Part shown: piece after piece, positions 51,982 to 62,713 of the stretch
How the letters are laid out: each line of letters opens with the position of its first letter
Position numbering within the stretch: position 1 is the stretch's first letter
Notes under the pieces: model-generated
Databases searched by the model: none
Told to the model about the DNA's origin: nothing
What the model saw: the letters and a program-made list of their open reading frames with translations, nothing else
From: Flavobacteriia bacterium
Lineage (GTDB): Bacteria; Bacteroidota; Bacteroidia; Flavobacteriales_D; Crocinitomicaceae
Direction: 5' to 3'
DNA: 64,000 bases
NCBI GenBank assembly: GCA_016178305.1
Contig: JACOTM010000020.1
Coordinates: forward strand, 58,429-122,428
Position numbers and translations under genes: made by a program

Positions 51982-54675
51982 TTATTCGTTAACTAAATGT
52001 AAAAAGCCATGTCCATCTAATATATCTCCATTATACCCTGTTGCAATATATTTATAAAAATACACTCCATCAGTTGATTCTTTTCCATTTTTTATTGTTC
52101 CATCCCACTTCGGCAACAATCCCTTTTCTTCAAAAACAACATTTCCCCATCGATTAGTGATAATTATGTTAAATTCTTTAACATTAATAGCATTGATGAA
52201 CCATTCATCATTCGCACCATCAAAATTTGGTGAAAAATAATTAGGAATACTAATAATCAATGGTTTGTCTAATACGGTTATCGGAATGGAAGCGGTATCA
52301 CTACATGGACCATCATGTGCAATTAAATAGATGACATAAATCCCCGAAGTATCATAAACAGAAGTTTGTGAAGATAAATCATTCGATGTTGTAAATAATC
52401 CATTTCCGAAAATCCATTCATAATTTGAAGCATTAGTACTATTGTTTGAAAAAGTAACAATGGATGGCGCTGTTGATATTAACGGGTTTGCTCCAATAAC
52501 TGCATGTGGTGAAATTGTTTGATCTACTTGAACGCTATCTTTATCGCTACAAACATCATCAGTTACTGTAAAATAATACCAACCAGAAGGAATATTAGTA
52601 ATATTTTGAGTTAACATGGTATCTCCATTAATTAATCCAGGTCCAATCCATTGGTATGAAAGGGTTCCAACATTACCAGAAATTACTGAAGATGCAGAGC
52701 CATCTGGAACACAAGAACTCGCAGCTAGTGAGCTTAGACTTGCATTTAATGTTTTATTTACAATAAAGAACCCGTTAATGGTAGTATCTTGATTACAAGC
52801 ATCTGTTATCGTAACATTAAAATTATATACATGTCCATTAATTCCTAAGGTATCAACAAAATATGTAGAATCATTTATTGAACCATTACTCCAAGCATAA
52901 GAATATGGAGGCGTTCCACTAGATACATTTAGTACAGATAATGCTGAATCTAACAAACAAGGCGTATAAATAGTGTCATTTGGGATAAATATAGGAATTG
53001 GTTGAGTAAATTGATTTATGATAAGAACTGAATCTATCGTACTCATTCCACAAGCGTTTGTTGTTGTTACATAATAATATAGTTCGGCACCATTAATATT
53101 ATTATTCGTTAAATTTGTTGCGGTAGCGGTGGATATATTATTTGACCAGTTATAAGTATATGGACTATATATTCCGGTTGTTACAATTGCTGTAGCACTT
53201 AATTGATTTGTCGGACATGAATTGTACAAAGTATCGTTTGGAGCTATTGAAAATTCGGGGACTTGATAATCATTGATTATTAAAACAGAATCTTGATAAT
53301 GTGTATTACAACCATCCGTTATATCTACAAATAAATAAGTTGAATCAAAATTCACACCTGTATTATTAAAAGTAGTTGGATTGGTTGAAGTTGTATTTGA
53401 CCATGCAAAACTATAATTAGGAACAGAAAATTGCATATTTGTAATTTCAATTAATGGATCTATTGTAGAACAATCCGTAGTTATTGTATCTGGAAGATTC
53501 CAATTCAGTTGAAATTTATCCAGAATATAGATGGTAACAGAATCATAAATCGTATCGCCACAATTATTTACGGTATATCCCATAATTTTTAACCATTCCA
53601 TTGGCTCAGAAATTCCATCATCAACTGGATTAAGAATAATATTAACTGTATCAACACCGATATTGAAAACGATTGAATCTGCAAAACTTGTTAAATCAGC
53701 ATTAATATCTATTGTCCCACTCGTTTGAATGTAAAAAACTTCCATTGTATCGATTTGCGAAATTGGACGGATAAATGATAATGTAGCAGATGAACAACCT
53801 TCTGCTAAAACAGAATCAGAATAAGTATTTCCAGAAATATTTCCATTCGTTTCAATAGTTACTGCGTTAGATGAAAAAGAATTTGCTTGTAAAAAAACAC
53901 CTGAATCATAAGATTGATCACCAACATTGGAGATACAAAGTTTAATGTGATAAGTTTGGCCACATTGTAACCCGCTAACTGCAATCAATTCAACTGTTGT
54001 TCCATCATATTGAATTCCATTACCATAAGCCGCTCCATTTACATTATCAACATAATACATCGGATTCGTTGTTGGATTAACATTGTTAATTGTAACCGTA
54101 TTTGTAGAAGTTGATGTAGTCGGTAAAAGTGCCAAATTAATTGAATTATTAGAATAGATTCCATTTATTCCAGGTCCGGACAAAAAGAAACCAAATGCAT
54201 CATTGAATGAAGAAGGAGAAAATTCAGGATATTCTTCTGAACCAAACATATAACTAAATCGAACCGTATCACCTGTAGCTGTAAAATCAAATTCTAAAAC
54301 AACTCCATTTGTAACACTCGCATTTGCAATTGCATTTAAATCAGGATCTGTTGAAACGGAAGGGGTATTTCCTTGTGTTTCACTTCCAGAATTATTTGGA
54401 CCTGCTGCAACACTTCCTGCTCCTGTTGTCAAAAGAACACCTCTTGTTATCGGAAAATTGGTGCCATTAGCATCAAAATAAGTAACATTCTGTTGAACAG
54501 TATTTGCATTTACGAGCGAACCATTGTATTTGATATTTGTTGCTGTAACACCATTACCTAATAAAACACTTTGTACTAACTGTAGTGGTGTCTGCGTATT
54601 TTGAACAGTAATTTGACTATAGGAATACAATATTGTATTGATGAAAAACAATAAAAGAGAATATTTTTTTAACAT
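51982..54675 (-). CDS. T9SS type B protein with choice-of-anchor L domain and PKD repeats
   Basis: The protein (about 897 residues from the ATG at 54675) has a signal peptide (MLKKYSLLLFFINTILYSYSQ), an N-terminal choice-of-anchor L domain (GVLLTTGAGSVAAGPNNSG, FDFTATGDTVRFSYMFGSEEYPEF), several repeats of about 90 residues each with a DSVLIIN core and PNDT.Y..C elements, a PKD domain, and a type B sorting domain (FNIIITNRWGNVVFEE, DGVYFYKYIATG). An in-frame ATG at 54723 gives no signal peptide at its start and is rejected. Expected at the cell surface; adhesion is a plausible role. Confidence 0.88.
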   Translation of the reverse strand: MLKKYSLLLFFINTILYSYSQITVQNTQTPLQLVQSVLLGNGVTATNIKYNGSLVNANTVQQNVTYFDANGTNFPITRGVLLTTGAGSVAAGPNNSGSETQGNTPSVSTDPDLNAIANASVTNGVVLEFDFTATGDTVRFSYMFGSEEYPEFSPSSFNDAFGFFLSGPGINGIYSNNSINLALLPTTSTSTNTVTINNVNPTTNPMYYVDNVNGAAYGNGIQYDGTTVELIAVSGLQCGQTYHIKLCISNVGDQSYDSGVFLQANSFSSNAVTIETNGNISGNTYSDSVLAEGCSSATLSFIRPISQIDTMEVFYIQTSGTIDINADLTSFADSIVFNIGVDTVNIILNPVDDGISEPMEWLKIMGYTVNNCGDTIYDSVTIYILDKFQLNWNLPDTITTDCSTIDPLIEITNMQFSVPNYSFAWSNTTSTNPTTFNNTGVNFDSTYLFVDITDGCNTHYQDSVLIINDYQVPEFSIAPNDTLYNSCPTNQLSATAIVTTGIYSPYTYNWSNNISTATATNLTNNNINGAELYYYVTTTNACGMSTIDSVLIINQFTQPIPIFIPNDTIYTPCLLDSALSVLNVSSGTPPYSYAWSNGSINDSTYFVDTLGINGHVYNFNVTITDACNQDTTINGFFIVNKTLNASLSSLAASSCVPDGSASSVISGNVGTLSYQWIGPGLINGDTMLTQNITNIPSGWYYFTVTDDVCSDKDSVQVDQTISPHAVIGANPLISTAPSIVTFSNNSTNASNYEWIFGNGLFTTSNDLSSQTSVYDTSGIYVIYLIAHDGPCSDTASIPITVLDKPLIISIPNYFSPNFDGANDEWFINAINVKEFNIIITNRWGNVVFEEKGLLPKWDGTIKNGKESTDGVYFYKYIATGYNGDILDGHGFLHLVNE

Positions 54676-54823
54676 TTTAATAGAGTTTAAACAAAGACTT
54701 TCTTTTTTGTAAAATAGTTGCATCGTTTGAAATATTATTTAAACAACTATTTTGTTTTCAAAATAAGGGATTATTAAAATCAGAATAATTAGTTTTGTTC
54801 TAATCAGAAAATGACAAAATAAA

Positions 54824-56215
54824 ATGGAAAATACACAATCGTTTATCAAAAATAACAGAGAGAGATTCTTAAATGAATTAGTTGATTTATTAAAAATACC
54901 TTCGGTTTCTGCAGATGCAGCGTACAAAGGAGAAGTCAGAAGAACAGCAGAAGAAATTGCTAATTTCATGAAAGAAGCTGGTGCTGAAAATATTGAAATC
55001 TGTGAAACTGCTGGACATCCAATTGTGTATGGTGAAAAAATTATCAATGCAAGTTTGCCTACAATTTTAGTATATGGCCATTACGATGTACAACCTGCAG
55101 ATCCAATCGAATTATGGACAAGTCCAGCTTTTGAGCCAGTTATCAAAAAAACAGAAATACATCCCGAAGGAGCTATTTTTGCTCGAGGTGCTTGTGATGA
55201 TAAAGGACAAATGTTTATGCATTTAAAAGCTTTTGAAGCAATGATGAAAACAAATGACCTTCCGTGTAATGTCAAATTTATGATTGAGGGCGAAGAAGAA
55301 ATAGGAAGCGAGAATTTAGGAATTTTTTGCAAAGCTAATCACACACGTTTAGCTGCGGATATTATTTTAGTTTCTGATACTGGCATGATAAACAATGAAA
55401 CACCTTCTATTACAACTGGTTTAAGAGGATTAAGTTATTTAGAAGTTGAAGTTACTGGGCCAAACAGAGATTTACATTCTGGTTTGTATGGAGGTTGTGT
55501 TGCAAATCCTATCAATGTTTTAGCCAAAATGATTGGCTCAATGCACGATGAAAATAACCACATTACTATTCCAGGATTTTATGATAAAGTGCAAGAATTA
55601 ACAGCTGCTGAAAGAATGCAAATGGCCAAAGCTCCTTTTAATTTAGAGAATTATAAAAAAGCTTTAAACTTAACAGACATTCAAGGTGAAGCAGGTTATT
55701 CTACGATAGAAAGAGGCTCTATTCGTCCCACTTTAGATGTCAATGGAATTTGGGGTGGCTACACCGGAGAAGGAGCAAAAACTGTTATTCCTTCCAAAGC
55801 ATTTGCTAAAATTTCAATGCGTCTTGTTCCCAATCAAGTTCCATCTGAAATTACAGAATTGTTTACAAATTATTTTAATTCAATTGCTCCCGTGGGTGTC
55901 CGAGTGAAAGTTACACCTCATCATGGTGGAGATGCCGCAGTCACACCAATTGACTCTATTGGATACGAAGCAGCAAGTAAAGCTTGTGAAACAACTTTTG
56001 GTAAAAAAGCTATTCCCGTAAGAAGTGGAGGGAGTATTCCAATCGTGTCAATGTTTGAAAAAGAATTGGGATTAAAAACAGTATTGTTAGGTTTTGGGTT
56101 GGATAGCGATGCCATTCATTCTCCAAACGAACATTTTGGCTTATTTAATTTTTACAAAGGAATTGAAACAATCCCCTATTTCTATAAGTATTTTACTGAA
56201 ATGTCGCAGAATTAA
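54824..56215 (+). CDS. M20-family dipeptidase/peptidase
   Basis: The 463-residue zinc peptidase has the metal and catalytic motifs of family M20: VYGHYDVQPAD (His86, Asp88), FARGACDDKGQM (bridging Asp), MIEGEEEIGSE (catalytic Glu and zinc Glu), and the C-terminal HSPNEHFG region (zinc His). The dimerisation domain lies between about 200 and 330. It cleaves dipeptides or related amides in the cytoplasm. It is followed by an outer lipoprotein gene. Confidence 0.93.
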   Translation: MENTQSFIKNNRERFLNELVDLLKIPSVSADAAYKGEVRRTAEEIANFMKEAGAENIEICETAGHPIVYGEKIINASLPTILVYGHYDVQPADPIELWTSPAFEPVIKKTEIHPEGAIFARGACDDKGQMFMHLKAFEAMMKTNDLPCNVKFMIEGEEEIGSENLGIFCKANHTRLAADIILVSDTGMINNETPSITTGLRGLSYLEVEVTGPNRDLHSGLYGGCVANPINVLAKMIGSMHDENNHITIPGFYDKVQELTAAERMQMAKAPFNLENYKKALNLTDIQGEAGYSTIERGSIRPTLDVNGIWGGYTGEGAKTVIPSKAFAKISMRLVPNQVPSEITELFTNYFNSIAPVGVRVKVTPHHGGDAAVTPIDSIGYEAASKACETTFGKKAIPVRSGGSIPIVSMFEKELGLKTVLLGFGLDSDAIHSPNEHFGLFNFYKGIETIPYFYKYFTEMSQN

Positions 56216-56266
56216 ATTTACAACCCGAATGTAAAATTTTAATTGAATTCCGTTTTAAATACATAA

Positions 56267-56743
56267 ATGATGAGCATTTTTCAAAAACTAATTTATCTTC
56301 TTATGATAATTTTTCTTGTCTCAGCTTGTTTTGAATACGATGATGTTGAATTCAAAGGACTTGAAAACTTTAAAATGGGAAAAGTAGAAGGGCAAATAAT
56401 TCATTTTTCGATGGATGTTAAATTAGAAAATCCTAACAATTATGCAATTACGGTAAAACCTTCCCACGTAGATATTTCAGTCGACGAAGATGTTTTAGGA
56501 ACTGCGTTTTTGGATAAAAAAGTTCGAATAACAAAGAAAAAAGAAAATCTTTATTCAATCCCTTTACATGTACAATTAGCAGATGGCGGATTTTTTAAAG
56601 TCATGAAATTAGCGTTGAAAGAAAAAGTAAATATTCGATTCAAAGGAAAGATAAAAGGTTCTATTTTAGGCATTTCAAAGAAAATTAATATTGATGAGAC
56701 AAAAGAATTTGATACCAAACAATTAAAATCACTCGGAAAATAA
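56267..56743 (+). CDS. LEA type 2-like lipoprotein
   Basis: The 158-residue protein has a lipoprotein signal ending LVSACFEYDDV and a beta-sandwich of the LEA type 2 (WHy) kind: FKGLENFKMGKVEGQIIHFS, VKLENPNNYAITVKPSHVDIS, VLGTAFLDKKVRITKKKE and VKLGG-like strands to the end. It is likely an envelope-anchored protein of unknown role. It overlaps the next start by one base (TAATG), so the two genes are coupled. Confidence 0.8.
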   Translation: MMSIFQKLIYLLMIIFLVSACFEYDDVEFKGLENFKMGKVEGQIIHFSMDVKLENPNNYAITVKPSHVDISVDEDVLGTAFLDKKVRITKKKENLYSIPLHVQLADGGFFKVMKLALKEKVNIRFKGKIKGSILGISKKINIDETKEFDTKQLKSLGK

Positions 56744-57312
56744 TGATTGATTTTGAATTAACATCAGCGGAATTATATTCTCAAACAGTAAAAAAGATTG
56801 GTATTCATAGCTATAGAAAAGCTTGTGCTTATATTCAAAATTTACCTTATGGAAGAATTTCTGATCGTGCTAAATTTGAATTAGTCGTAGAAGAAGGAAG
56901 GGGAACTTGTTCCTCTAAGCATGCTTTTTTAGCAGGAATAGCCGAAGAAAATGGACATAAAGAAGTCGAATTGATGGTTGGAATTTTTCAAATGAGCCCT
57001 GAAACACACCCTGTATTACGCTCTCTTTTTGAAGGTAAAACATATCCTCACATCCCTGAAGCACATTGCTATCTTAGATATCAAAATAAACGATATGATT
57101 ATACCTCAAATTCAAATGAACATGATGCCAATAAATTAATATTTATTAGAGAACAACGTGTAGATCCACATCAAGCAGCAACATGGAAAGAGGTGATTCA
57201 ACAAGATTATATGAAGCGCTTACTAGCCAGAAAACCTGAATTTCAAATAACCTTTGAAGCACTTTGGAAAGAGCGAGAGGAATGCATTCGAATCTTTTCT
57301 ATAGGTTATTAA
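56743..57312 (+). CDS. Transglutaminase-like cysteine-protease-fold protein, hypothetical
   Basis: The 189-residue protein has no signal peptide. Residues suggest a transglutaminase-like triad: Cys in EGRGTCSSKHAFLAG (near 76), His in IPEAHCYLRYQ and Asp/Tyr in NKRYDYTS. This Cys-His-Asp order matches the fold, but no specific family is recognised, so catalysis is only a possibility. It is translationally coupled to the lipoprotein gene. A string at 57311-57330 after its stop resembles the left arm of the MITE-like element. Confidence 0.6.
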   Translation: MIDFELTSAELYSQTVKKIGIHSYRKACAYIQNLPYGRISDRAKFELVVEEGRGTCSSKHAFLAGIAEENGHKEVELMVGIFQMSPETHPVLRSLFEGKTYPHIPEAHCYLRYQNKRYDYTSNSNEHDANKLIFIREQRVDPHQAATWKEVIQQDYMKRLLARKPEFQITFEALWKEREECIRIFSIGY

Positions 57313-57332
57313 CCTGAGGAGTTCGATTAAAA
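57311..57332 (+). repeat. Solo arm resembling the MITE-like element
   Basis: AACCTGAGGAGTTCGATTAA matches the left arm at 1503-1524 apart from a short insertion. No right arm is found nearby. Like the other two copies it touches the stop codon of the preceding gene. Confidence 0.4.
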
Positions 57333-57349
57333 TTAATTTGTTTCATACT

Positions 57350-59650
57350 TTATTCCATACATTTTTCACAAAAGAAATTTTTGATTTGATAATCTTCTAA
57401 TAAATTAAAATAGGTCGCTTGCCATTCACAAAAAGCATTTGGATTTGTTTTAAATGCTAAATTTAATAGTTGTTCAACATTTACAGATGGATGTTTACTG
57501 ATGTCCCGAATCATAATTGTTTTTACAAAAATGAAAATCTCTTCTTCACTTAAAGTTTGTTCTTTCATGTGATAGGATAACAAATTTATTGTTAAATCTT
57601 CTTTGTTCCAATGGTTATAGAATAAAGCCAGATTTTCAGCATCTTTGGAAGACAAATGAGCTTTTTTAAAATAATTATCTATATAATTAAATTTCTCTCC
57701 TATCGAACTATAATCATTTATTTGACTGTAATATTCAATTGTCCCAATATGATAATTTAAAGTGATGATTTCCGAGCAATATTTCTCAACCGTTTTATAG
57801 ACAATGTCTGCTCTTTTAGGATGTAGTACTTTTGCTAATTGACTTGTTGCAACATCCCATTCTTTCAATAATTTTTTAGTTGTTAAAGAATATAAATATA
57901 TCAGATTTTGCTTTGCTAAAGGCTCAAGTTGATTATAATTAATTAACCAATATCGTACATATCGCACAATTTCTTCCGAATTTAAATCATTCGCCAGAGA
58001 TAAAACTGCAGCAACATTTGCAACTAAATTAGGGAACTCAAACAAATTATTAATCGTGCTTTCTTCTAGTAAAAATTCACATGGGATTTTGTTCTTGTAC
58101 AATTCATGTAAGGCTTTATTGGCAAGCGGAATATTTCTTTCAATAAGCGCAGTTTTGAAATTCATTTTAACATATTCATCATGGTCTTTAGGATTAAATT
58201 TTCCAAAATAATGAACTAAAGCAAATGATTTACGCTGCATATTGAATAAGGAATCCCAATTGTGAATGCTGTCATTATATAAAATACTTCTAATTGAATC
58301 ATGCGAAAATTTGGTTTTTTCTCCCATGTCGTATTTTTCCATTTGAAAATTGCATTTTTCCCAATTTTCACTCGCCCGAATTGTGATATTTTTTGTCGGA
58401 TTGCTTGATGTAATAGTGTTTTTCATGAATTCAGCTCTACCAATATGTAAACGATTATTTTTGATAGAATCTCCTTCAACAGAGCTATAACTGGTTATTT
58501 CGACTGAATGAATCGGGTTTTTTAAATTTGGTACCAAATCATGATTCTCGGTTGTGACAGCATTTCTGTTAAATTGAAAATAGACTTGTTTTGAAATAAT
58601 GATGCCTTCATTACGTAATTTTACATTTTCTTCTTCTATCGTTTGTAAATCAACAGGAATTGGATCATAGGTTTTATGTGGAATTTCAACAGGGCTTGCC
58701 CAATTACAAGCTTGCCCATTTTTTATTATTACGATCGCAGGAATAAAATCATCTTTCATTAAACTTTCTGGAATTGTCCCTATTTGAGCTATTAATCGCG
58801 TTTCACTTTGTGCTGTATTTGATCGAAGTAACTCGTCTTTATAAACTGGTTTTAGAAGAATTCCATCATAAATAGGCGAATCATCTGTTTTATTTTCTTC
58901 ACCACATAAAAATTGATTTGGACTCAGTAAGTCAACTGCAAACCCATCGTTTGAATTTTTAAAAACATCCTTAATGTGTTGAATGTTGTGATATTCTAGA
59001 ATTACTTTACCTTCTTCAATGTAAACACAATTTCCTAAATTGGTATAAATTTCATCTTCATACTCAAATCCACTGCAAGGTTTCACTGACATTTTTAATC
59101 CAAAATCATTTTCTGATAATTGATTTTCAACCCGATAAGTTGTTTTTGAAAATAAATGAACAAAAATTAGGGTTTGTTTTTTAGTGTTTTGAGCAATTCC
59201 AAAATCATGCAAGTCAAATTCAGGAAATTCTAAATTTTTTAAATCTTCTTTTGAAACTTTCCAAGCATCATAAACTGCATTTGCTAATTCTTTGATTTGA
59301 TCTTCCTTCAATTTTATCAAGGCTGTTTCAAATTCTAAAATATTTTCGCCAACAATTAAGAAATCTCCTCCTGCATTTTGTATTCTTTTTAAGGGGGTTT
59401 TTAACTTCGAATTGGTTTCATCGTGTGTTATTTTTTTACTTTTTATTAAAAAGTCCGCATGACTTTGTGCTGCTTTTTGCAATATCACATTCGAATTCAA
59501 CGTTCCTAAACTTTGTTCGACCCTATAATTATTAAATAAATGATAAAGCTCTTTTTTTAAAGATGTTATATTTTTACTTGATAATTGAGTATTTCCTATG
59601 CTTGACAAAACAAGTACAAATAGGATTAATAAACTTATTTTTTGCATCAA
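57350..59650 (-). CDS. Secreted CAP-domain protein with an OmpA-like segment
   Basis: The 766-residue protein has a signal peptide (MMQKISLLILFVLVLSSIGNTQ) and a CAP/SCP domain at about residues 40-170 (QKAAQSHADFLIKSKKITHD, GENILEF, FVHLFSKTT). The middle part has a segment (about 355-415) with QFNRNAV and NNRLHIGRAEFMKNTI resembling OmpA-like peptidoglycan binding. The C-terminal half is helical and repetitive. Three bases separate it from murF-alr on the same strand. The function is unknown. Confidence 0.8.
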   Translation of the reverse strand: MMQKISLLILFVLVLSSIGNTQLSSKNITSLKKELYHLFNNYRVEQSLGTLNSNVILQKAAQSHADFLIKSKKITHDETNSKLKTPLKRIQNAGGDFLIVGENILEFETALIKLKEDQIKELANAVYDAWKVSKEDLKNLEFPEFDLHDFGIAQNTKKQTLIFVHLFSKTTYRVENQLSENDFGLKMSVKPCSGFEYEDEIYTNLGNCVYIEEGKVILEYHNIQHIKDVFKNSNDGFAVDLLSPNQFLCGEENKTDDSPIYDGILLKPVYKDELLRSNTAQSETRLIAQIGTIPESLMKDDFIPAIVIIKNGQACNWASPVEIPHKTYDPIPVDLQTIEEENVKLRNEGIIISKQVYFQFNRNAVTTENHDLVPNLKNPIHSVEITSYSSVEGDSIKNNRLHIGRAEFMKNTITSSNPTKNITIRASENWEKCNFQMEKYDMGEKTKFSHDSIRSILYNDSIHNWDSLFNMQRKSFALVHYFGKFNPKDHDEYVKMNFKTALIERNIPLANKALHELYKNKIPCEFLLEESTINNLFEFPNLVANVAAVLSLANDLNSEEIVRYVRYWLINYNQLEPLAKQNLIYLYSLTTKKLLKEWDVATSQLAKVLHPKRADIVYKTVEKYCSEIITLNYHIGTIEYYSQINDYSSIGEKFNYIDNYFKKAHLSSKDAENLALFYNHWNKEDLTINLLSYHMKEQTLSEEEIFIFVKTIMIRDISKHPSVNVEQLLNLAFKTNPNAFCEWQATYFNLLEDYQIKNFFCEKCME

Positions 59651-59652
59651 AT

Positions 59653-61956
59653 TTAATTTTCTAAATAAACACGATGTACTCTTTTTGAGATGCTTGTCAT
59701 AACTTCATAAGGAATAGTATTTGATTGATTTGCAAATTCTTCCATCGTCTTAGTCAAACCAATAATTTCAACTTCATCGCCTTCAGAGACATTCTTATTA
59801 GTGACATCAACCATCAGCATATCCATACAAACACGTCCTAAAACTTTACAAGGTTGATTCTGAATAAATACAGACCCGATTCCATTGCTTAAACATCTTT
59901 TAAATCCATCGGCATAACCAACTGGAATTATAGCAATTTGCGTGTGCTCTTCTGCTTTAAACGTACGATTATAACCCACACTTTCATTCTTCTGAACAAT
60001 TTTAACTTGTGAAACGACACTTTTCCAAAAAATTGAAGCTTGTAATTTTGTTTTCAATTCAGGATTCGAAGAGTACCCATACATTCCAATCCCTAAACGA
60101 ACCATATTCAATTGGTAATCTGAATAATTTGCTATTCCTTCGGAATTTAACGTATGCTTATTAAACTTATACATTAAGTGTGATTCTAATTTTTCACAAA
60201 CATTATTAAATTGTTCGATTTGTTTTAAGGTAAATTCTCGAGATTCAAAATTGTCCGTTTCCGCAAGATGTGTATAAACACTTTCTACTCTAATTTCAGG
60301 TTGCGCTTGCAAAATCTCTATGATCTGTTCTGTTTCATATATTTCGAACCCCAATCTTCGCATTCCTGTATCTATTTTTAAGTGAATTGGATAAGCCGAT
60401 TTACCACTTGCGATCAATTCTTTGATAAATTCATCCAATTGTTTAAACGAATAAATAGCTGGTTCTAAATTAAATTGAATACAATCTTCAAATCCTTCTT
60501 CTTCAGCATTCATCACAAGAATAGGGGTTGTAATTCCTAGCTTTCGAAGTTCAACTCCTTCATCAGCATAAGCAACACCCAAATAGTTTACTCCCTGTTT
60601 TTCTAAAAACGCAGCCATTCTTTCAACACCAGATCCATACGATGAAGCTTTGACCATGGCTAAAATTTTGGTGTCCGGATTCAAATAACTTTTAAAAACA
60701 GCTAGATTAGAGCGGATAGCATTCAAGTCAATTTCTAAATATGTTTTATGTTTTTTTAATCGAAACTGACTGGCTATTTTTTGCATATTCGATTTACGAG
60801 AGCCTTTTATTAATATAATGCTATTTTCAATTTGAGCAATTACTGAATCATTTCCGCAAATATAAATTGTTTTTTCAGGTTTAAAAGGCGATATTAAATT
60901 TTCAATTTCATTTTTTCGCAACTGAGCTTCTTCATCTAAACCAATAATAACAACCCGATTTTGTTTTTCGGATATACTTAATTGATATTCTAAAGAATAA
61001 GTTAAGGCGTCAATATCTAAGTTATAAGTATCGTTAATGATTGTATTGCCATTGATTCCTTCAAACACTTCCATACGCATAGCAAGATGAGGAAGTGTTT
61101 TTATTTTTTGGTTGATTTCTTCATCTGTTAAACCAAATTCTTTTGCAAAAGCAATGGCTAATGAAACATTGTGTTTACTGATTTTATCTTGGAATGGAAT
61201 TTTGATATAATTCTCTAAAATAGTTTCATCAATCATTTTTCCATTACAAAATTCGAGTTGCGTAGGAGTGAGTATAATTGATGCATGGTAAATTGTTTTT
61301 GCACAATTTTTAAAAGCAATTAATTTTTCATTTAAATGTACTTGATGCGACAGAAAATTGGATTGATGCGCTGAACCAAATGCTGTAAAAACACCTAAAT
61401 CAGGAGAAACTATTTTCTCTAAACGATTCATTTCATCACTTTTAGATATTCCCATTTCAATTAAAGCTATATCTGCTTGTTCATGTAATTCAAGCAATGA
61501 TAATGCTACTCCCAACTGAGAATTAAAACTTTTGGGGCTACGGATAATTCGAAATTTAGAAGCTAAAAAATGGTATATCCACTCTTTGACCATTGTTTTA
61601 CCAACACTGCCAGTAATTGCCACAATTGGATAAGTAAATTTTTGACGATGATGAGATGCAATTTGTTGTAAAGCAATTAAGGTATTTTCAACTTGAATAA
61701 TAGTGGAATCAGGCAAAAGTGTTTTTGAAATATTTTCCGAAACAACGAAATGTCTAATTCCTTTTTGATGTGCATCTTGTAAAAAAGAATGGCCATTTCT
61801 AAAATCACCATTTAGCGCAAAAAAAAGAACATTTTCAGCTGATATTATTTTACGGGAATCGAAAACGATAGATGTTATGTTTGTCCCATTTTGAAAAGCT
61901 AATAATTCTCCTTTTGTGATTTCACAAATTTCTGTATAGGTATAATCTAATTTCAA
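59653..61956 (-). CDS. murF-alr: MurF-alanine racemase fusion
   Basis: The 767-residue protein fuses UDP-N-acetylmuramoyl-tripeptide:D-alanyl-D-alanine ligase (residues about 1-390) to alanine racemase (about 395-767). The MurF half has the ATP motif AITGSVGKTMVKEW (near 113-126) and IALIEMGIS. The racemase half has the PLP lysine in ILAMVKASSYGSG and the catalytic tyrosine in VGYNRTFKAEEH. Such fusions are typical of Bacteroidota and supply D-Ala and the next peptidoglycan step together. It overlaps tdk by four bases. Confidence 0.95.
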   Translation of the reverse strand: MKLDYTYTEICEITKGELLAFQNGTNITSIVFDSRKIISAENVLFFALNGDFRNGHSFLQDAHQKGIRHFVVSENISKTLLPDSTIIQVENTLIALQQIASHHRQKFTYPIVAITGSVGKTMVKEWIYHFLASKFRIIRSPKSFNSQLGVALSLLELHEQADIALIEMGISKSDEMNRLEKIVSPDLGVFTAFGSAHQSNFLSHQVHLNEKLIAFKNCAKTIYHASIILTPTQLEFCNGKMIDETILENYIKIPFQDKISKHNVSLAIAFAKEFGLTDEEINQKIKTLPHLAMRMEVFEGINGNTIINDTYNLDIDALTYSLEYQLSISEKQNRVVIIGLDEEAQLRKNEIENLISPFKPEKTIYICGNDSVIAQIENSIILIKGSRKSNMQKIASQFRLKKHKTYLEIDLNAIRSNLAVFKSYLNPDTKILAMVKASSYGSGVERMAAFLEKQGVNYLGVAYADEGVELRKLGITTPILVMNAEEEGFEDCIQFNLEPAIYSFKQLDEFIKELIASGKSAYPIHLKIDTGMRRLGFEIYETEQIIEILQAQPEIRVESVYTHLAETDNFESREFTLKQIEQFNNVCEKLESHLMYKFNKHTLNSEGIANYSDYQLNMVRLGIGMYGYSSNPELKTKLQASIFWKSVVSQVKIVQKNESVGYNRTFKAEEHTQIAIIPVGYADGFKRCLSNGIGSVFIQNQPCKVLGRVCMDMLMVDVTNKNVSEGDEVEIIGLTKTMEEFANQSNTIPYEVMTSISKRVHRVYLEN

Positions 61957-62528
61957 AGTTCACTTTTATTATAACAAGAACGACATAAAGGTTTATAAGA
62001 TTCTTTTGCCCCCAATAAAACTTGATTTTTATCAGAATTAAAGCGGTGAGAAAATTGTGCTAAACTGCCACATGAAACACAAATTGCATGCACTTTGGTA
62101 ACATATTCAGCAATACAAAGAAGTTGTGGCATTGGTCCAAAAGGATTTCCTAAATAATCCATATCCAAACCCGCTATTAACACACGAACTCCGTTTTGTG
62201 CCAATTTAGAACAAACAGAGACAATTGCTTCATCAAAAAATTGAGCTTCATCAATTGCAACAATAAATTCTCCATCCCAAATAGCTAATATTTCATTCGC
62301 AGATAAAATTGAAATTGCTTCTAACGTAGAACCTTGATGACTCATAATGCTGTCTTCACTGTAGCGATTATCAATTTTGGGTTTAAATAATATCACTTTT
62401 TGATTTGCAAATGCTGCTCTTCGAAGCCTACGAATAAGTTCTTCTGTTTTACCAGAAAACATTGAGCCACAAACGACTTCAATCCAACCATGTTTACTAT
62501 TATCTTCCGGAAATTGCTCCAAAAACAT
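61953..62528 (-). CDS. tdk: Thymidine kinase
   Basis: The 191-residue enzyme phosphorylates thymidine in salvage. It has the P-loop GSMFSGKTEE (residues 21-30), the DEAQFFDE motif, the lasso region AICVSCGSLAQFSHRF with zinc cysteines, and the second pair CRSCYNKS at the C-terminus. Its end overlaps murF-alr by four bases, so they are co-transcribed. The assignment is secure. Confidence 0.96.
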   Translation of the reverse strand: MFLEQFPEDNSKHGWIEVVCGSMFSGKTEELIRRLRRAAFANQKVILFKPKIDNRYSEDSIMSHQGSTLEAISILSANEILAIWDGEFIVAIDEAQFFDEAIVSVCSKLAQNGVRVLIAGLDMDYLGNPFGPMPQLLCIAEYVTKVHAICVSCGSLAQFSHRFNSDKNQVLLGAKESYKPLCRSCYNKSEL

Positions 62529-62713
62529 ATTTTCTTAATTTATTTCAACGTTATTAACACTAGATAGAAGACAAAAAAATATTTTTATGAAATTCTAACA
62601 AATGTTCGTTTGTACTTTTATTGTTTAAAAGTCGTTATACTTTTTCAGAAAATGAAAAAAAGTAAGATTTTTTTAGAAAAAAGTTGAAAAATTAGATTAA
62701 GAAAATAAACCAA

